DNA of 64,000 nt from CAZVFX01 sp964626565. Its GTDB lineage: Bacteria; Myxococcota_A; UBA9042; CAIXZC01. This document shows positions 53,537 through 62,338 of this stretch, one piece after another. A program made the position numbers and the translations under genes. Position 1 is the first letter of the stretch. Each line of letters starts with the position of its first letter. The notes beneath the pieces were generated by a model, which did no database searches, was not told the origin of the DNA, and saw only the letters and a list, made by a program, of their open reading frames with translations. The stretch is taken from NCBI GenBank assembly GCA_964626565.1, contig CAZVFX010000001.1:1-64000 (forward strand), in the 5' to 3' direction.

Positions 53537-55503
53537 TAGCCGGTGACGGGAACCAGTTTGCCGTGGTCGCCGTGGGTGGAGAAGAGGTAGAGACCCTCGA
53601 TACGGTCGACGCCATCCGCGTCTCTGCGAGTCGACACGACCACGGGGCCCACGGTGTTGATGTACTGGGAGATCTTATCGGGCTCACCCGCTGCGGCCCG
53701 TAAAGTTGCGAAGGTGTTGCCCGGGCTGTTCATCCTCATGGACAGGATAAACGGCACCTGGTGGACCGCACCGAGCTTGAGTACTGCGCACGCAGCTTCC
53801 CCGCCGCAATTATCTGCGGCTACCCAGTGGCAGTCCATCACGGAAATGGCATCGGCGAAATTGGGCGAGGTGAGGGCAGTGGCATTGAAGAGAAGGAAAT
53901 GCTCGCCTGCGGCGCTGCCGGAGAACCTGTCGCCGCACACCAGCACCTTGCGGTGGGCCGGTATCGATGCGGTCATTGAGGAGACCACGATGGCGTTGGT
54001 TTGCGACTCGCGGCCAACCACGATGATGCTACGCTGTCCGTCAAGGGCCTGTTGCAGCCTGCTGACCTGGTCTGCGGAGCCCACTCCGCTTTCCACCAGT
54101 TTCTTCAACGAAAGCTCAGTCTGGAACGGTTTCACGAATCTAATGCCCGGTTCTTCGGCGGCGAAGGGTGAAGAGAGCACCCGCACCGCAGTGCCGTCCG
54201 GCAGCCGCGTTTCCAGGAAGCCTTCCGTCTCCGGTCCACCGGCGTCAGCGCCGAGCCTGTCGGCCAGCCGCTGGGTGGCCGCGGAGCAGGAAAGGGCGGC
54301 GTCGGTGTCGACGATTCCGCCCCGCCAGTCGTAAGCTATGAGGCGCCCCGAAGGTGCGACGAAGATCTCGCCGACCTTGCCGTTGTCAAGCAGCTTGGCC
54401 GCGGCGCCCAGGCCCGTGAGTTCTCCTGCAACCTGGCGCGACACTTGATCGATGACTTCGGGACCGGCCTCGTTCTTGAGTGCTCCGGCAAGCTGCCGGG
54501 AGACAAAATCGAGGGCCTGGCCTTCGTTGTAGTCCTTGGCGCCGGCAGCCCACTCGTCGAATTCTGCGGCTACCCGTGCGTAGCTGCGCCCCAACCGCTC
54601 CCGCACTGAAGGTTCGGGGGCCGTTTCAGGCACAAACGGCTTGATTACGCCGGTGATGGAAGGCGGAGGTTTTACCACGGCCGGCTCCAGAATTGCCTCT
54701 TGCGGCGGCTCCAGCGGTTCAGCCGGTGTAGGTTCCGGCTCAGGTTCCGGCTCGGGTTCCGGTTCCGGCTCGGGTTCCGGTTCAGGTTCCGGCTCAGGTT
54801 CCGGCTCAGGTTCCGGCTCAGGTTCTTCTTCCAGCAATGGGATATCGATAAGCTCTTCTTCCGGCTCTTCCAGGTCTTCGGGAAGATCGTTGACCCTCAA
54901 GGTCATGGCGTCGGTTTCTTCTGCGTTCGGGTCGGCTGCTTTGAGGCCGGTGGACGTCTGCGGGCCCGGGAGGTCATCACCCGGCAGCTCGAGATCAGGC
55001 GGCAGCTCGGAGGGTACTTCAGACGGGTCGACCACTACCGTGGCGGGTCCCGCCGAACCGTCGTCCTCTTCGGGCAACCCAAGGCGCTGCAGTTCCTCTT
55101 CGAGCAGGTCGGAGTCGATTTCAGCCACTGTGGGCTTGTCCGGGGCTTCGCCGTCGGCCTCAAGACCACCGAGATCGGTCATCCCTGCGTCTTCGATAGC
55201 GGATTTGTCGCTCATTACCTCGATCTGAAGGATGTAGTCGCCCATGAAGACTTTGTCTTCCGGGGACACTTGGACCTCCTCCATGATCCGCTTTCCGTTG
55301 ATGAACGAGCCGTTGGTGCTTCCGAGGTCTGAGAGTAGGACCGCAGAATCGGATCCTTCAGCAATCTGGGCATGTTTCTTCGAGATGTTACGCTTAGGCA
55401 GAATGATGTCATTGGCCCTCAGGCGGCCAACGGTGATCTTCTCTTTCCTGAACGTGAACTTGTGCTCTTCTTTGCCCCTTTCCCGAACCGAGACAACAAA
55501 CAT
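53536..55503 (-). CDS. FHA domain fused to degenerate CpaF-type secretion ATPase
   Basis: A 655-residue protein. An FHA domain occupies residues 20-95 (VGRLRANDIILP, SKKHAQI, GSTNGSFING). A Glu/Pro repeat tract (about residues 228-262) and an acidic linker follow. From about residue 320 the sequence follows the CpaF/VirB11 type II/IV secretion ATPase fold (LLDNGKVGEIFVAPSG, ETRLPDGTAVRVLSSP, GIRFVKPF). The catalytic motifs are altered: GRESQTNA stands where GxxGxGKT is expected, AADNCGGEA in place of GEVRGGEA, and LSMRMNSP in place of TTIHANSP. It is therefore probably non-catalytic and a scaffold or regulator. ATG 55503 follows GGGGAGG. It overlaps the second FHA gene. Confidence 0.83.
   Translation of the reverse strand: MFVVSVRERGKEEHKFTFRKEKITVGRLRANDIILPKRNISKKHAQIAEGSDSAVLLSDLGSTNGSFINGKRIMEEVQVSPEDKVFMGDYILQIEVMSDKSAIEDAGMTDLGGLEADGEAPDKPTVAEIDSDLLEEELQRLGLPEEDDGSAGPATVVVDPSEVPSELPPDLELPGDDLPGPQTSTGLKAADPNAEETDAMTLRVNDLPEDLEEPEEELIDIPLLEEEPEPEPEPEPEPEPEPEPEPEPEPEPEPEPEPTPAEPLEPPQEAILEPAVVKPPPSITGVIKPFVPETAPEPSVRERLGRSYARVAAEFDEWAAGAKDYNEGQALDFVSRQLAGALKNEAGPEVIDQVSRQVAGELTGLGAAAKLLDNGKVGEIFVAPSGRLIAYDWRGGIVDTDAALSCSAATQRLADRLGADAGGPETEGFLETRLPDGTAVRVLSSPFAAEEPGIRFVKPFQTELSLKKLVESGVGSADQVSRLQQALDGQRSIIVVGRESQTNAIVVSSMTASIPAHRKVLVCGDRFSGSAAGEHFLLFNATALTSPNFADAISVMDCHWVAADNCGGEAACAVLKLGAVHQVPFILSMRMNSPGNTFATLRAAAGEPDKISQYINTVGPVVVSTRRDADGVDRIEGLYLFSTHGDHGKLVPVTG
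54731..54835. repeat. Glu-Pro coding minisatellite
   Basis: On the plus strand the sequence is a run of GGTTCCGGCTC-type 6- and 12-base units, read on the minus strand as an uninterrupted (EP)n tract. Such tracts commonly change length between strains. It forms a rigid extended linker between the FHA and CpaF-like parts. Confidence 0.85.
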
Positions 55504-55655
55504 GGAATTCCTCCCCTGGAGAATAAGGACGACGTATCTCCCGGTTTAAATAGCCTGCGGATACAATGAAAACTCACGTTAGGGTAAATGTCAAGAAGAT
55601 CAACGTTAAGAAAAGAGAAGGATTTGCCCAAGGTCGGAGCGGGTGTTGCCGGTGG

Positions 55656-58600
55656 CTACTCTTCCGGCGGCGGGGGGGGCAGGAGAGCAACTTCGACGTC
55701 TTTCCAGTATGCCGGGGAGCCTTCCAGAGAGCCGCCGGCCTGATAGGCTTCAGCCGTGTTGAAGAGAACCTCGAAGCGGGTGAGCTTGCCGAGACCCGAG
55801 ATCGTCCCGATGGAAGGGATTACCAGATCGATGTCGGTGGCCGGCGAAATGTCCATAACGAGGCAGGAAACACGATTGTCCAGTCCTCCCGATTTCCCCA
55901 GGAGTTGCCACGGCAGCGGTATGGTGTCTTCAGAAGAGAAGAAGTGGCCGTGGGATAGATCTGCGAGGAGTTGCCGGGTGCCCACCCCTTGGACCAACTC
56001 GGAATGCAGCCCCTGGCTGATGGATTCCTCGTCGGAGGCCCACACTCCGATAGGCAGGCCGTTGAGGAAAACCATGGCCAATGCGCTGCGACCGGCGATA
56101 GCCAACTCGAAGCCGCCTTCGGCGGTGAGCTGCTCCGATGAGAACGAGCGCGTGACCCAGGTGAACTGCCCTTCGAGAAGTGGAAGGGAGATCTCCTCGG
56201 TGATTTCGGGTACCGGGTTGAAGCCGTTGTTGGTGGCCGCAGATTCAGCGGGCGCCAGGCTGTGCCAACCCTGCAACATGCCCAATGTTCTGCCGGTGCC
56301 GTTGGCATCGCCGACGGACACGGTCCAGGGGCCGGGCAACGGCGTAGAAGACACACCGACGGTGATAGTCGCGGAGCCTTGCACGCCCTTGCCGGCAACA
56401 GGGTTGAGCCCGGCGATGGCCAGGTGCGGAATCACTGCTGCAAACGGGTCGAGTTCCGGTGGCAGGAGCGGTGCGGCCGAGTAGACCATGGGCAAGCCGG
56501 CGGTGGGGTGACCCCAGGTAAAGACCCTTAGCGCCACGGTGTTGAGCCCCTGCTGCAGCAGGCCTCCGGGAATGCGGAAGCCGGCCGCGGGCAAGCCCAT
56601 GGAAACGTCCATGGGCGTCATGGGGCTGTTGCCGAGGCCCATGGAAGAACCAACGTAGGTGCCGTTGAGGAAGACGGAAACCAGGTCTGAGACCCCCTCC
56701 ACTTTGAGGAATCCCTGCTGGCCTGGCGGAATCGGCCCGAGGGTGACCTCGGTGACGTACCATGCCACACCATTGGTTACCGAGATGCCGGGAGTCTGCA
56801 GCGCCGGAGGCAGGCCGTCCATGGTCGTGAACGCGTCGGGAGCATAATCGATACCCAGTTCCGACGGGCTGCCGGTGTAGCTTTCCTGCTTCATGTAGGT
56901 TTCACCCTGGGAGGCAGAGCCTTCCAAGGGAGCATCAGGCTGAACCTCACAATCCAGCAGCAGCGTGTCCTGGTCGTATTCGCAGTCCACCTCTTTCCCG
57001 TCTACTTCCACAGTGTAGGGAGGGGCGGTGGTGAGCATGGCGATGCGGTCGGTTGCAGGGTCGATCTTCCCCTTGACGATGAGGCCCCCCTCGATTCCCT
57101 CGGTTTCCTCAACTCTCAACAGGCCGAAGATGGCGATCTTCGAAAAGTCGAAGTTGGTAGCAAAGTGGATCGTTTTGGCCAGATCCGTGGTGGTGGCCAT
57201 TACCTCCAGTTGCTGGCCTCCGGGTAGGGAAATGGTGAGGAAGCCGGTCTCGTCGTGTTGGAACTGGACCGCAAGTTTGCCTCCCGTGTCGGCGAACACA
57301 CCGCCCCCGTTCAGCGAGTTATGAACCACGTCGGGAATTCCCCCGAAATTGGCCAGCGAGATTTCGCCGGCCTCAGTGAAGAAGATCCCTTCCGATTTGA
57401 TGGTGGGCTTTCCGTGGAGGACCATGAGGAGCCGGTCGTTAAACTCCTCAATGGCTGCAATGTTGGCCGTGGAATACTCAAGGGTGGGATAGCCCGGGCC
57501 CAGCGGGTGATTGATGACCAGGAATTTGCCGCCCCAGCCCAGGTAAGGCTCGCCCGACGCAATGTCGTCCGACGCGGGCACCACGATGTTGGAGTGGCGG
57601 GGAATCTCTGAGCCGTTGAACACCACCTTGGTGATGAGGTCTTGCCGCTCATGCTTGTTCTTGTCGCCGTCCAGGCCGTCCAGGTTGAGGAGGTGCACCA
57701 GCAGGGTTCCGTCCGAGGAGTCGAAGAAGTAGGTCGCTCTTCCGGTGGCCTCGGTGGTGAACTGGAACCAATCGGCGAAGTTGTCGGCCATCACCTCCTG
57801 GATGCCCAGGCCCATACCGGCTTCCGGCCAGGTCCAATGGTCCTCGATGGCGCCGACTTCCTCGTTGAGGACTTCCAATTCGAAAGGAGACACCGACTTG
57901 TTGGGGCCGATGCGCATGGGCTGGTCGCGGCCGGCGAATGCCGGTCCGAATCGTTCCATGAACAGGTTGAGCATACGGAATTCGAAATAAGAGTCTCTGG
58001 GTACGCCCGACGCGGTGAGCAGAGCCGGGTAGTCCTCCAGCGCGGGGCCGAACGCGACGTCAGCCGACTCCAGATCCGAGAAGAGTCCGGTGCCTGATGT
58101 GTTGAGGCCAAGGGTCGCATCCTCCAAAGGAAGAAGCGCGGCCGCAAATCCCTTCACGACCACCGCGTCGGCGCCGCCCATGAGGGTCCGGGCCAGGTGC
58201 GTGGCTGAGGGCAGAACGCCCACCGCAACCCCCGGGGCTGCTTCGTAGGTCTTACTGTGCAGCGAGTAGGTGCGCATCTCCTTTCGGATCTGGGCCAGCT
58301 TCAACTCCATCGCTTTGTATGGCGAGCGGGTATCCATGATGAAAGCGGGGAGAATTCCGGGAGTGTCTCCGGTCCCGAAAACGTGCTTGCCACCGTTTTC
58401 AAAGTCGCCGGTAATGGAGGTCAGCAGCGGCAGGGTGATGCCGTCCATGGTAACCGCTTCCTTCAACTGGGCCAGGTAGAGGCCGGCGTTGAGCGGCGGG
58501 ACGGGAATGCCGAGCATTTCCTGACTGATTTTGGCCTCGGCGTCCTTGAGGAAGTAGAAGACGTCATAAGCGGATTCGAGCTGGTAGAAGAGCACGTAGC

Positions 58601-59411
58601 CTTGCTGAAAACCGGTCCATTGCCGCGCACCGACTATGGGGTTGAGCTGGTCGAAGTACATGGAGACCAGACCGGTGAAGTCGGCATCGCTTATTCTCAG
58701 GGCCAACTTGCCGTCCGCCACCGGCGACGGGAGGTTGCCCGCCTGGGAGGTGAGCCAGTCAGGCATGCAGCCCAACGCTTCGCCGTCGATCCAGGGCCCG
58801 GCGTAGAAGTAGACGTACAATCCCCGGGCCGCGGCTTTGTCCAGGAAGTCCCCGAGTGCCAGATTGCCGGTGGTGAAGTCGAAGATCCCCTGTGCCTTTT
58901 CGTGGCGGCGCCAGCAAGCCGCGGTTGCGATGCCGTTGAAACCCGCCTCATCCGCCATGTCCATGAGGTAGTCCCAGCGCTCAGCCGGGAATTTCCAATA
59001 GTCGACGCGGGCGAATCTGAGTTGTTCGTACTGGCCCCCGATGAGGATGCCCTTGGGGCTGATGGTCATGGAGCCGTAGTTCCCGAATCCCGGCTCGATG
59101 AGCGCGGTGAGGTCCTGCTCTACTGTTTCAACCTCCTCAGTTTCGATCTCCACGCTATCTATGAGAGGAACATCGATTTCCGGGTAGAATATGTCGGGCA
59201 GGTCTGTGAGGTCCGGTTCGAAGAGGTCTGTTTCCGGCGCGCCGGCGTCATCGATTTCGGTGACCACGTCGATCGGTTGTACGTCTTTCTTCGGCGGCTG
59301 CTTCATGTCGAACGGCATGAAGATGTGTTCGTCCTTCTCCGCCTCCTCTCCACCCGAGGAGCAGGCGAGAAGGAACAAGGCAAGGAAGAAGGTCAGGGGC
59401 GCACGTTTCAT
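55656..59411 (-). CDS. GH35-like (beta-galactosidase family) lipoprotein, probably catalytically altered
   Basis: A 1251-residue surface lipoprotein. The lipobox ends LFLLAC at residue 17, followed by a long acidic Val/Asp/Pro/Glu spacer. From about residue 115 it follows the GH35 beta-galactosidase barrel: AERWDYLMDMADEAGFNGIA, WRRHEKAQGIFDF, FLDKAAARGLYVYFYAGPW. In place of the QxENEYG acid/base motif there is YQLESAYD, and where the nucleophile Glu is expected I see IMDTRSP, so both catalytic Glu residues seem to be absent. The C-terminal half contains GH35-type jelly-roll domains (QGFLKVEGVSDLVSVFLNG). It may bind galactans rather than cleave them. ATG 59411 has GGAGG upstream. Confidence 0.8.
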   Translation of the reverse strand: MKRAPLTFFLALFLLACSSGGEEAEKDEHIFMPFDMKQPPKKDVQPIDVVTEIDDAGAPETDLFEPDLTDLPDIFYPEIDVPLIDSVEIETEEVETVEQDLTALIEPGFGNYGSMTISPKGILIGGQYEQLRFARVDYWKFPAERWDYLMDMADEAGFNGIATAACWRRHEKAQGIFDFTTGNLALGDFLDKAAARGLYVYFYAGPWIDGEALGCMPDWLTSQAGNLPSPVADGKLALRISDADFTGLVSMYFDQLNPIVGARQWTGFQQGYVLFYQLESAYDVFYFLKDAEAKISQEMLGIPVPPLNAGLYLAQLKEAVTMDGITLPLLTSITGDFENGGKHVFGTGDTPGILPAFIMDTRSPYKAMELKLAQIRKEMRTYSLHSKTYEAAPGVAVGVLPSATHLARTLMGGADAVVVKGFAAALLPLEDATLGLNTSGTGLFSDLESADVAFGPALEDYPALLTASGVPRDSYFEFRMLNLFMERFGPAFAGRDQPMRIGPNKSVSPFELEVLNEEVGAIEDHWTWPEAGMGLGIQEVMADNFADWFQFTTEATGRATYFFDSSDGTLLVHLLNLDGLDGDKNKHERQDLITKVVFNGSEIPRHSNIVVPASDDIASGEPYLGWGGKFLVINHPLGPGYPTLEYSTANIAAIEEFNDRLLMVLHGKPTIKSEGIFFTEAGEISLANFGGIPDVVHNSLNGGGVFADTGGKLAVQFQHDETGFLTISLPGGQQLEVMATTTDLAKTIHFATNFDFSKIAIFGLLRVEETEGIEGGLIVKGKIDPATDRIAMLTTAPPYTVEVDGKEVDCEYDQDTLLLDCEVQPDAPLEGSASQGETYMKQESYTGSPSELGIDYAPDAFTTMDGLPPALQTPGISVTNGVAWYVTEVTLGPIPPGQQGFLKVEGVSDLVSVFLNGTYVGSSMGLGNSPMTPMDVSMGLPAAGFRIPGGLLQQGLNTVALRVFTWGHPTAGLPMVYSAAPLLPPELDPFAAVIPHLAIAGLNPVAGKGVQGSATITVGVSSTPLPGPWTVSVGDANGTGRTLGMLQGWHSLAPAESAATNNGFNPVPEITEEISLPLLEGQFTWVTRSFSSEQLTAEGGFELAIAGRSALAMVFLNGLPIGVWASDEESISQGLHSELVQGVGTRQLLADLSHGHFFSSEDTIPLPWQLLGKSGGLDNRVSCLVMDISPATDIDLVIPSIGTISGLGKLTRFEVLFNTAEAYQAGGSLEGSPAYWKDVEVALLPPPPPEE

Positions 59412-59476
59412 GCGGGCCTCCGTCGCAGGATAGTTACATATATACGTACCAGAACTTGCCGGATCGGTCAAAGGTA

Positions 59477-60838
59477 CTACAGCACATACTTGGACATATC
59501 TTCATCTTCGATTATGTCCTTGAGCGTCCTTTCCACCTCGGTGCGGTTGAAGGGGATCTTGCTGCCGGCCATCTCCGGGGCGTCATAGGAGATCTCCTCC
59601 AGCAACTTCTCCATGAGCGTGTAGAGACGCCTCGCCCCGATGTTCTCCATGCGGTCGTTGGCCTGCACAGCCAGCTCGGCCAGGCAGTCGATGCCGTCAT
59701 CCTGAAACACCAGGTGAACCTGCTCGGTTTTCAATAGTGCGGTGTACTGCTTGATGAGGGAGTTCTCCGGCTCCACCAGGATCCGGCGGAACTCGTCTTT
59801 CCCCAGGGACGACAGCTCCACCCGGATGGGGAATCTCCCCTGCAGTTCGGGGATCATGTCGGAAGGGGTGGTGACATGAAACGCGCCGGCCGCAATAAAC
59901 AGGATGTGGTCCGTCTTCACCGGCCCGTACTTGGTGGCCACGGTGGTGCCTTCGATGATGGGCAACAGGTCTCGCTGCACTCCCTCTCTTGAAACGTCGG
60001 GCCCGTGCCCCCCTTCCCGGCCTGCGATCTTGTCGATTTCGTCCAGGAAGATGATGCCCGTTTGCTCCACCCGCCGGCGGGCCTCCTCCACCACCTTGTC
60101 ATCGTCCACCAGTTTTTGAGCTTCCTGCTGCTCCAGGAGTTTTATCGCTTCCTTCACCGTTGTGGTCTTTTCCTTCTGCCGGCCGGGGAACATGTTGGAG
60201 AAGGTGTTCTGGAGGTTCATTCCCATCTCTTCCATGCCTGAGGCGCTGAAAATCTCCATCATGGGCATGCCGCCCTTCTCCTGGACCGAGATGGTGACTT
60301 CCCGGTCGTCCAACGAGCCGTTTTTCAGCAACAACCTGACCTTTTCCCGCCGCCGGGAGTCGCCGTCTTCCGCACCCGCTTCTTCGAAGGAAGGCCGCGG
60401 CGAGAGGATGTCGACGATCCGATCCTGCGCCGCTTCTTCCGCTTTGGTGCGCACCCTCTCTTCCGCTTCTGTTCTGGCCATGCGGACCCCAGCCTCCATG
60501 AGGTCGCGGATCATGGAGTCCACGTCCCGGCCCACGTATCCCACCTCGGTGAATTTGGACGCTTCGATCTTGAGGAACGGAAGGTTGGCGACCTTGGCCA
60601 GGCGACGCGCGATTTCAGTCTTGCCGACACCGGTGGGACCGATCATGACGATGTTCTTCGGCAGAATGTCTTCACCCAGCTCCGGCGGCACCATTTTGCG
60701 CCGCCAGCGATTCCGCAACGCGATGGCCACCGCCTTCTTGGCGTCGTTCTGGCCTACGATATACCTGTCCAGGGTGCGGACGATCTCTTTTGGGGTCAGT
60801 CCAGCTTCCTTCTCTTCGCTGATAGTAGGTAAGGTCAT
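59477..60838 (-). CDS. hslU: HslU ATPase subunit of the HslVU protease
   Basis: A 453-residue AAA+ unfoldase that feeds proteins into the HslV peptidase. It has LTPKEIVRTLDRYIVGQND at the N-terminus, Walker A GPTGVGKT at about residue 64, Walker B IIFLDEIDKI at about 258, and the C-terminal SDEVEK-like end DEDMSKYVL that inserts into HslV. The intermediate I-domain lies between the Walker motifs. Length equals the family. ATG 60838 overlaps the hslV stop codon (ATGA). The longer open frame to 61126 runs antiparallel-free into hslV and is not used. Confidence 0.96.
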   Translation of the reverse strand: MTLPTISEEKEAGLTPKEIVRTLDRYIVGQNDAKKAVAIALRNRWRRKMVPPELGEDILPKNIVMIGPTGVGKTEIARRLAKVANLPFLKIEASKFTEVGYVGRDVDSMIRDLMEAGVRMARTEAEERVRTKAEEAAQDRIVDILSPRPSFEEAGAEDGDSRRREKVRLLLKNGSLDDREVTISVQEKGGMPMMEIFSASGMEEMGMNLQNTFSNMFPGRQKEKTTTVKEAIKLLEQQEAQKLVDDDKVVEEARRRVEQTGIIFLDEIDKIAGREGGHGPDVSREGVQRDLLPIIEGTTVATKYGPVKTDHILFIAAGAFHVTTPSDMIPELQGRFPIRVELSSLGKDEFRRILVEPENSLIKQYTALLKTEQVHLVFQDDGIDCLAELAVQANDRMENIGARRLYTLMEKLLEEISYDAPEMAGSKIPFNRTEVERTLKDIIEDEDMSKYVL

Positions 60839-61377
60839 GCCGATTCCTCCCTGGCAAGCTCTTCGGTGATGAATGAGTCGTTGGTGTAGATGCAGAGGTT
60901 GGCCGCGATGTCCATGGCGGCTACGGTGATTTCGCCCGCGGCCAACTCGGTGTGGCGGGCCAGAGCTCTGGCTGCGGCCACCGCATATGGCCCGCCCGAC
61001 CCGATGGCTGCGATCCCTTCTTCCGGCTCTACCACGTCGCCGTTGCCGGTGATGAGCAGCAGGTCCTTGGCGTTGGCCACGAGGAGCATGGCCTCGAGGC
61101 GCCGCAGCGCCCGGTCGGTGCGCCACTCCTTGGCCAACTCCACGGCCGCGCGCATGAGGTTGCCGCTGTAGTCCTTCAGCTTTGCTTCGAATCGCTCGAA
61201 CAGCGAGAAGGCGTCGGCGGTGGAGCCGGCAAAGCCGGCCAGGACGCGGCCGTCATGAAGAAGCCGCACCTTCCGGGCCGTACTCTTGAGCACGGTGTCT
61301 CCGAAGGTCACCTGCCCGTCTCCGGTCATTGCAACTTTGTCCTTGCGCATAACTGCCAGTACGGTTGTGCTTTGCAC
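60835..61377 (-). CDS. hslV: HslV peptidase subunit of the HslVU protease
   Basis: A 180-residue threonine peptidase, beta-type proteasome-like. After a short propeptide (MQS) the catalytic Thr starts TTVLAVMRKDKVAMTGDGQV, and GFAGSTADAFSLFERFE and IGSGGPYAVAAARAL are family motifs. I chose GTG 61377 because AGGAGG lies at the right distance; another GTG at 61383 is too near it. The gene begins two bases after the xerC stop and overlaps hslU, giving the order xerC-hslV-hslU found in many bacteria. Confidence 0.94.
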   Translation of the reverse strand: MQSTTVLAVMRKDKVAMTGDGQVTFGDTVLKSTARKVRLLHDGRVLAGFAGSTADAFSLFERFEAKLKDYSGNLMRAAVELAKEWRTDRALRRLEAMLLVANAKDLLLITGNGDVVEPEEGIAAIGSGGPYAVAAARALARHTELAAGEITVAAMDIAANLCIYTNDSFITEELAREESA

Positions 61378-61379
61378 GG

Positions 61380-62273
61380 TCACTCCTCCTCTCTGGGGTG
61401 GGCCTTTTTGTAAGCCTTCACGATGGCGGCCAGGTCCATGTGAGTGTATTTCTGAGTCGTGCTGAGGCTTGCGTGGCCCAGCAACTCCTGGATGGTGCGG
61501 ATATCTGCCCCTTGCTCCAGCATGTGGGTTGCGAAGGAGTGCCTTAGCATGTGGGGGTGCACCGGCTTGCCGATGCTTGGTGAGAAGCGGTCGAGGGCGC
61601 GGCGGATCGAGCGGTCGGAAATCCGGTTGCCCCGCTTGCCGAAGAACAGGGCGTCGCTGGGCCGGTCTGCGCGCCACTGCAGCCGTGTCGGAAGGTAGGC
61701 TGTGAGCGCGACCCGGGCCGGCTCACCGAAGAAGGCGACCCGTTCCCGCCTTCCCTTGCCCCGGCGGATGCGCGCCTCGAGACGGTCGAAGTCGAGGTCG
61801 CCGACGTCCAGCGCAGCTAATTCGGAGACACGCATCCCGGTGGCGTAGAGCAGTTCGACCATGGCCCGGTTCCTCAGCGTGTCGAGGGGGTCGGTTCCGG
61901 CGCGGCCGGCCATGAGGGATTCAGCCTCGCCCCTGGTCAGGACGCCGGGGAGGGGTTTAGGCAACCGGGTGGAGGGAAGCAGCGCCGCAGGGCTGTCCTT
62001 CAGTTCACCTTCCCGCACCAGGAAACGGTAGAAAGTTTTGATGGAGGCCTTGCGCCGGGCAACCGTGGCCGGCGCGTAGCGCACCGCCTGCAGGCCGATG
62101 AACTCCCTGAGCGCCTTCGGGTTGGCCCCGGCCAGGGACGACCGGCGGTGAGCAAGGAAGTCAGCCAGCGCGTTGAGGTCGGCGAAGTAGTTCCGGATGG
62201 TGTGGACGGAGTATCCCCTCTCCACCTTGAGGTAGGTTTCAAAAGCGGAAAGCAGCCGTTCGCGCTGGCTCAA
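61380..62273 (-). CDS. xerC: XerC-type tyrosine recombinase
   Basis: A 297-residue site-specific recombinase, expected to resolve chromosome dimers at dif with XerD. The core N-terminal DNA-binding domain spans residues 1-90; the catalytic residues are in ATGMRVSELAAL (Arg), GKGRRERVAF (Lys), HPHMLRHSFATH (His-x-x-Arg), LGHASLSTTQKYTH (His and nucleophile Tyr). Length fits XerC (about 298). The chosen start is TTG 62273 with GGAGGAA upstream. Its position ahead of hslV and hslU is a common chromosomal arrangement and argues against a mobile-element integrase. Confidence 0.92.
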   Translation of the reverse strand: MSQRERLLSAFETYLKVERGYSVHTIRNYFADLNALADFLAHRRSSLAGANPKALREFIGLQAVRYAPATVARRKASIKTFYRFLVREGELKDSPAALLPSTRLPKPLPGVLTRGEAESLMAGRAGTDPLDTLRNRAMVELLYATGMRVSELAALDVGDLDFDRLEARIRRGKGRRERVAFFGEPARVALTAYLPTRLQWRADRPSDALFFGKRGNRISDRSIRRALDRFSPSIGKPVHPHMLRHSFATHMLEQGADIRTIQELLGHASLSTTQKYTHMDLAAIVKAYKKAHPREEE

Positions 62274-62338
62274 GCGGTTCCTCCGAGAAGACCGGATTCT
62301 AATATATGGCGCTCCAACCGAAATGCAATGTGGAAAGG

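Noticed and set aside
58257..59588. 443-codon plus-strand frame opposite the GH35-like gene
   Set aside because: No start signal or motif; the minus-strand frame has lipobox and GH35 features.
61380..62273. Tyrosine recombinase as a sign of a mobile element
   Set aside because: It is in the xerC-hslV-hslU order, has XerC length and is not next to a tRNA, att-like repeat or cargo genes.
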